DNA of 7,748 nt, taken from assembly GCA_028711205.1 (NCBI GenBank), contig JAQTSP010000118.1, positions 1 to 7,748 of the forward strand. The letters run 5' to 3'. Numbering within the stretch: position 1 is the stretch's first letter; the number at the start of each line of letters is the position of its first letter. Below, one piece after another: positions 5,533 to 7,748 of the stretch. The DNA is from Eubacteriales bacterium (GTDB lineage: Bacteria; Bacillota; Clostridia; Christensenellales; SZUA-584). The notes under the pieces are model-generated. The model had not been told where the DNA came from. It was given only the letters and a program-made list of their open reading frames with translations, and made no database searches. Position numbers and translations under genes: made by a program.

Positions 5533-7533
5533 TCACCACGCAATGCCTAATACCTTTTCAAGAAATACCTGAGCGATTTCTGGATCAAATTGTGTCCCTG
5601 AATTCTTCTTGATTTCTGCTATCGCTTGTTCTTTGCTTAAAACAGAACGATATGGACACTCGCTCGTCATCGCATCGTACGCTTCCGCAAGTGCAATGAC
5701 TCTCGCCTGCCAATTGATCGCCTCTCCTTTTAAACCTTTAGGATACCCGATTCCGTCCCATCTTTCATGGTGTGCAAAAATGTATTCTGCAATATTAATA
5801 AACTCTTTGTCTGTCGACAATAACCGATAGCCGGTTTCCGGATGGTGCTTTATTTGGGCCCATTCTGATTTAGATAAACTGCCGGGCTTGTTTAGTATCG
5901 CTTCATCAATGGCTATCTTACCAATGTCATGCAACTCTCCTGCTGCAGTTAGCTCTTTCATTTCATCGGCATTTAGCTGATAGGCTTGGCCGATCTGTTT
6001 ACATATTGCACCTACTCTTTTTGAATGAACTTCTTCCCTGAGGCACTTTATAAACAGTGCGCTGTGAATAGCCCGGATGATTCCGCTGCGGTTACTGGTG
6101 CTATTGAGAAGTTTCTTTTGGTACATGGAATCTTCAGCATTTTTCAAAATGTCCAGAATTAATTGGTCATCTTCATTCTTTGTGTCCCATCCAAATGAGA
6201 CAGATATATTAATATCGGCTATTTTTCTCTGCTCAATTTTTTCTATAATTCGTATTGCCAGCTTTTCTGCAGAAACTGCATCTGTTCCGGGAAGTAATAT
6301 AACGAATTCATCGCCGCCGATTCTTGCGATGATATCATCGCTACGGCATATTGTTTTCAATGCGTCGGCAACCCATTGAATAAGCTCGTCTCCTCTTTCA
6401 TGCCCAAATGCATCATTAATGATCTTGAGGCCGTTTACATCGGCGTATATGATGGACAAAGGCAGGTTCCTTTTCGTATCGAGCCGTATTAATTCTTCTT
6501 CAAAAAACCTGCGATTATATAACCCTGTTAGCTGGTCATGGTAGCTTAGATACTCAATTCGTTTCTGTTTCTCTTTTTTTTCGCTAAAATCCCTAAATAC
6601 TAAAACGGCGCCAGATATGTTACCACTTTTATCCAGAATCGGTGCTGCAGTATCTTCAACGGGTTTTTCTTTACCGTTTTTAGAAATTAATATTGTGTGA
6701 TTGGCAAGCTCAATAATTTGTTTTTTTTCAAAAACTAAAGCAACAGGGCTTTCAACCTTTTCTCTTGTGTACTCATTAACTATTTTAAATACATTTTCAA
6801 AGGATTCGCCAACGCCCTCTTCCTTAAACCACCCGGTTAAATTTTGGCCTACCGGATTGATAAACTCTATGATCCCTTTTGCATCAACTGTTATAACCCC
6901 ATCACCTACAGACCGTAAAGTTAAATTCAGTTTTTCCTCTGATTTGTAAATTTCATTATATTGTTCATGAATTTTATTGGCTCGATTAAGAATAATGCTA
7001 TGAATAGATCTGATTACTATAAATATAATAATTAATGTAACAACCTGGGCAGCATAATAAAATTCCCACATATCAAGCCCAATGTTTTTATACGCAGAAT
7101 AAATAACCAATAATGTTATTGTTGATGCGATAATAAACAGCATGCGTTTTTTTCCGTACAGTATAGAAATCATAGTAATCGTAAGAGATATCGTCCATAC
7201 TGCAGGCCCGATATAAGAATAATATTGTAAAACTACGAGAATTAAATATGCTGCAAATATTGCTGCAAATAGATGCATTTTAGTATTTTCATTTTTAAGC
7301 AGTCGTAAAATAATGATTAAAGCTATTCCCATAATGAACATAATTAAACTACCCGGCCACGTATCACTAATATTTTCATGCATAATATAGTAAAGTGAGA
7401 TGAAGCTGGCGATTGAACCTGTTATCATTAATAACGATCCAAATATACAAGCTAATCTATTCTCGCTTTTTAGGTTTTCATTTTTATCAAAAGTATTACT
7501 CGAAATTAAATCAGAAAATTTAAAGCGTTTCAT
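5533..7533 (-). CDS. Membrane PAS-GGDEF-HD-GYP protein, cyclic di-GMP synthesis and breakdown
   Basis: A 666-residue inner-membrane signalling protein. About six hydrophobic helices (roughly 29-50, 61-79, 86-103, 107-126, 130-148, 158-177) lead to a cytoplasmic PAS domain (about 198-316). Next is a GGDEF diguanylate cyclase domain (about 327-479) with an intact GGDEF signature (406-410) and an RxxD inhibitory site (RSDD, 397-400) exactly five residues before it. Last is an HD-GYP phosphodiesterase domain (about 486-664) with ELHDIGK (533-539), HHPETG (563-568) and HHERWDGIGYPKG (588-600). Both domains appear catalytically complete, so the protein may switch between making and degrading c-di-GMP through its sensor regions. 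The family's usual AD.YDAMTS reads AEAYDAMTS, with Glu617 at a metal-ligand position. The gene is AT-richer than its neighbours and stands alone on its strand. The start is ATG 7533, not GTG 7536, because GGGGAG lies 5 bases before the ATG and only 2 before the GTG. Confidence 0.93.
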   Translation of the reverse strand: MKRFKFSDLISSNTFDKNENLKSENRLACIFGSLLMITGSIASFISLYYIMHENISDTWPGSLIMFIMGIALIIILRLLKNENTKMHLFAAIFAAYLILVVLQYYSYIGPAVWTISLTITMISILYGKKRMLFIIASTITLLVIYSAYKNIGLDMWEFYYAAQVVTLIIIFIVIRSIHSIILNRANKIHEQYNEIYKSEEKLNLTLRSVGDGVITVDAKGIIEFINPVGQNLTGWFKEEGVGESFENVFKIVNEYTREKVESPVALVFEKKQIIELANHTILISKNGKEKPVEDTAAPILDKSGNISGAVLVFRDFSEKKEKQKRIEYLSYHDQLTGLYNRRFFEEELIRLDTKRNLPLSIIYADVNGLKIINDAFGHERGDELIQWVADALKTICRSDDIIARIGGDEFVILLPGTDAVSAEKLAIRIIEKIEQRKIADINISVSFGWDTKNEDDQLILDILKNAEDSMYQKKLLNSTSNRSGIIRAIHSALFIKCLREEVHSKRVGAICKQIGQAYQLNADEMKELTAAGELHDIGKIAIDEAILNKPGSLSKSEWAQIKHHPETGYRLLSTDKEFINIAEYIFAHHERWDGIGYPKGLKGEAINWQARVIALAEAYDAMTSECPYRSVLSKEQAIAEIKKNSGTQFDPEIAQVFLEKVLGIAW

Positions 7534-7538
7534 CACAT

Positions 7539-7544
7539 CTCCCC
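7539..7544 (-). promoter_or_regulatory. Ribosome binding site deciding the GGDEF/HD-GYP start
   Basis: GGGGAG on the minus strand. The ATG at 7533 lies 5 bases downstream, an acceptable spacing, while the in-frame GTG codon immediately before it would have only 2 bases. The effect on the product is a single residue. Confidence 0.7.
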
Positions 7545-7559
7545 AAACTAAAATATTTA

Positions 7560-7588
7560 ATTATAATCTAAGCGGATAACAATTGCTT
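7560..7588 (-). promoter_or_regulatory. Possible promoter and operator of the GGDEF/HD-GYP gene
   Basis: A consensus TATAAT (7560-7565, minus strand) lies 26 bases before the start codon. The hexamer 17 bases upstream of it (AAGCAA) is a poor -35 box, so the promoter may need an activator or may be a chance match. The spacer includes the 14-mer at 7571-7584, which is identical to part of the E. coli lac operator and would suit a repressor site. Confidence 0.35.
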
Positions 7589-7686
7589 TTCCCTTGAAAG
7601 TTTATTAAATTATTTTACACGCTTGTATATTAATATATTATCATATTTTTATTAATATTTATAGTTCAATTTCTGCCCAAATAAAT

Positions 7687-7716
7687 AAAAAGCCAACTAT
7701 TTCAGTCAAGCTTTTT
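7687..7716 (-). terminator. Hairpin terminator for a minus-strand transcript from outside the window
   Basis: On the minus strand AAAAAGC pairs with GCTTTTT and the inner arms TGACT/AGTTG add five more pairs (two of them G-U, with one bulged base), followed by ATTTATTT. The inner pairs form only on the minus strand, so the likely source is a gene to the right of 7748. Its outer arms are symmetrical and could also stop plus-strand transcription. Confidence 0.5.
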
Positions 7717-7748
7717 ACCTATGTATTCATCCTTCTGTTTTGGTGGAG

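Noticed and set aside
5459..5533. A tRNA on the minus strand ending at TGGTGGAGC (5459-5467)
   Set aside because: The 3' end resembles GCTCCACCA, but no T-arm with a TTCRA loop at the right distance or matching 5' acceptor strand is present before the GGDEF/HD-GYP stop codon.
7566..7580. A CcpA cre site upstream of the GGDEF/HD-GYP gene
   Set aside because: The sequence around the central CG misses at least two conserved cre positions; the lac-operator-like reading fits better.
1..7748. Mobile element, CRISPR array or defence system
   Set aside because: No transposase or integrase motifs, no regularly spaced repeats and no defence-type domains are visible on either strand.

Overview
The window carries five protein-coding genes and looks like a chromosomal segment of a low-to-mid GC member of the Bacillota, probably class Clostridia. 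Reasons: strong GGAGG-type ribosome binding sites 5-8 bases before every start, sigma-A-like promoters, a clostridial-type group III 6-phosphofructokinase (GGNGT and PKTIDND motifs), a PbuG/AzgA-type purine permease, and a GGDEF/HD-GYP protein of a kind common in Clostridia. This is inference from motifs; no database search was run.

Layout, left to right. (1) 74-1255: a group III 6-phosphofructokinase on the minus strand, with a clear promoter (1227-1255), a start fixed by its ribosome binding site, and a strong intrinsic terminator (74-105). (2) 1312-2580: on the minus strand, an unusual membrane protein with an N-terminal zinc ribbon, one membrane segment, an acidic linker and a C-terminal sugar-type periplasmic-binding domain, with no ABC transporter genes beside it. 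(3) 2581-2814: an AT-rich divergent promoter region. (4) 2815-3372 and 3781-5136: on the plus strand, an adenine-type phosphoribosyltransferase and an NCS2 purine permease. Together they would import a purine base and convert it to a nucleotide. The permease appears to have its own promoter and a roughly 290-base leader with several inverted repeats. (5) 5137-5532: a convergent intergenic region with two hairpin terminators and some coding-like debris. (6) 5533-7533: on the minus strand, a six-helix membrane protein with PAS, GGDEF and HD-GYP domains, predicted both to make and to break c-di-GMP. (7) 7534-7748: its upstream region, with a lac-operator-like 14-mer, a hairpin terminator for a minus-strand transcript entering from outside the window, and a last 8 bases that could be a tRNA 3' end.

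No mobile element, CRISPR array, toxin-antitoxin pair or defence system is visible. Base composition changes across the window: the phosphofructokinase gene is GC-rich and the c-di-GMP gene is AT-rich. The most unusual items are the zinc-ribbon/binding-protein fusion and the long permease leader. The rest is recognisable metabolism and signalling.
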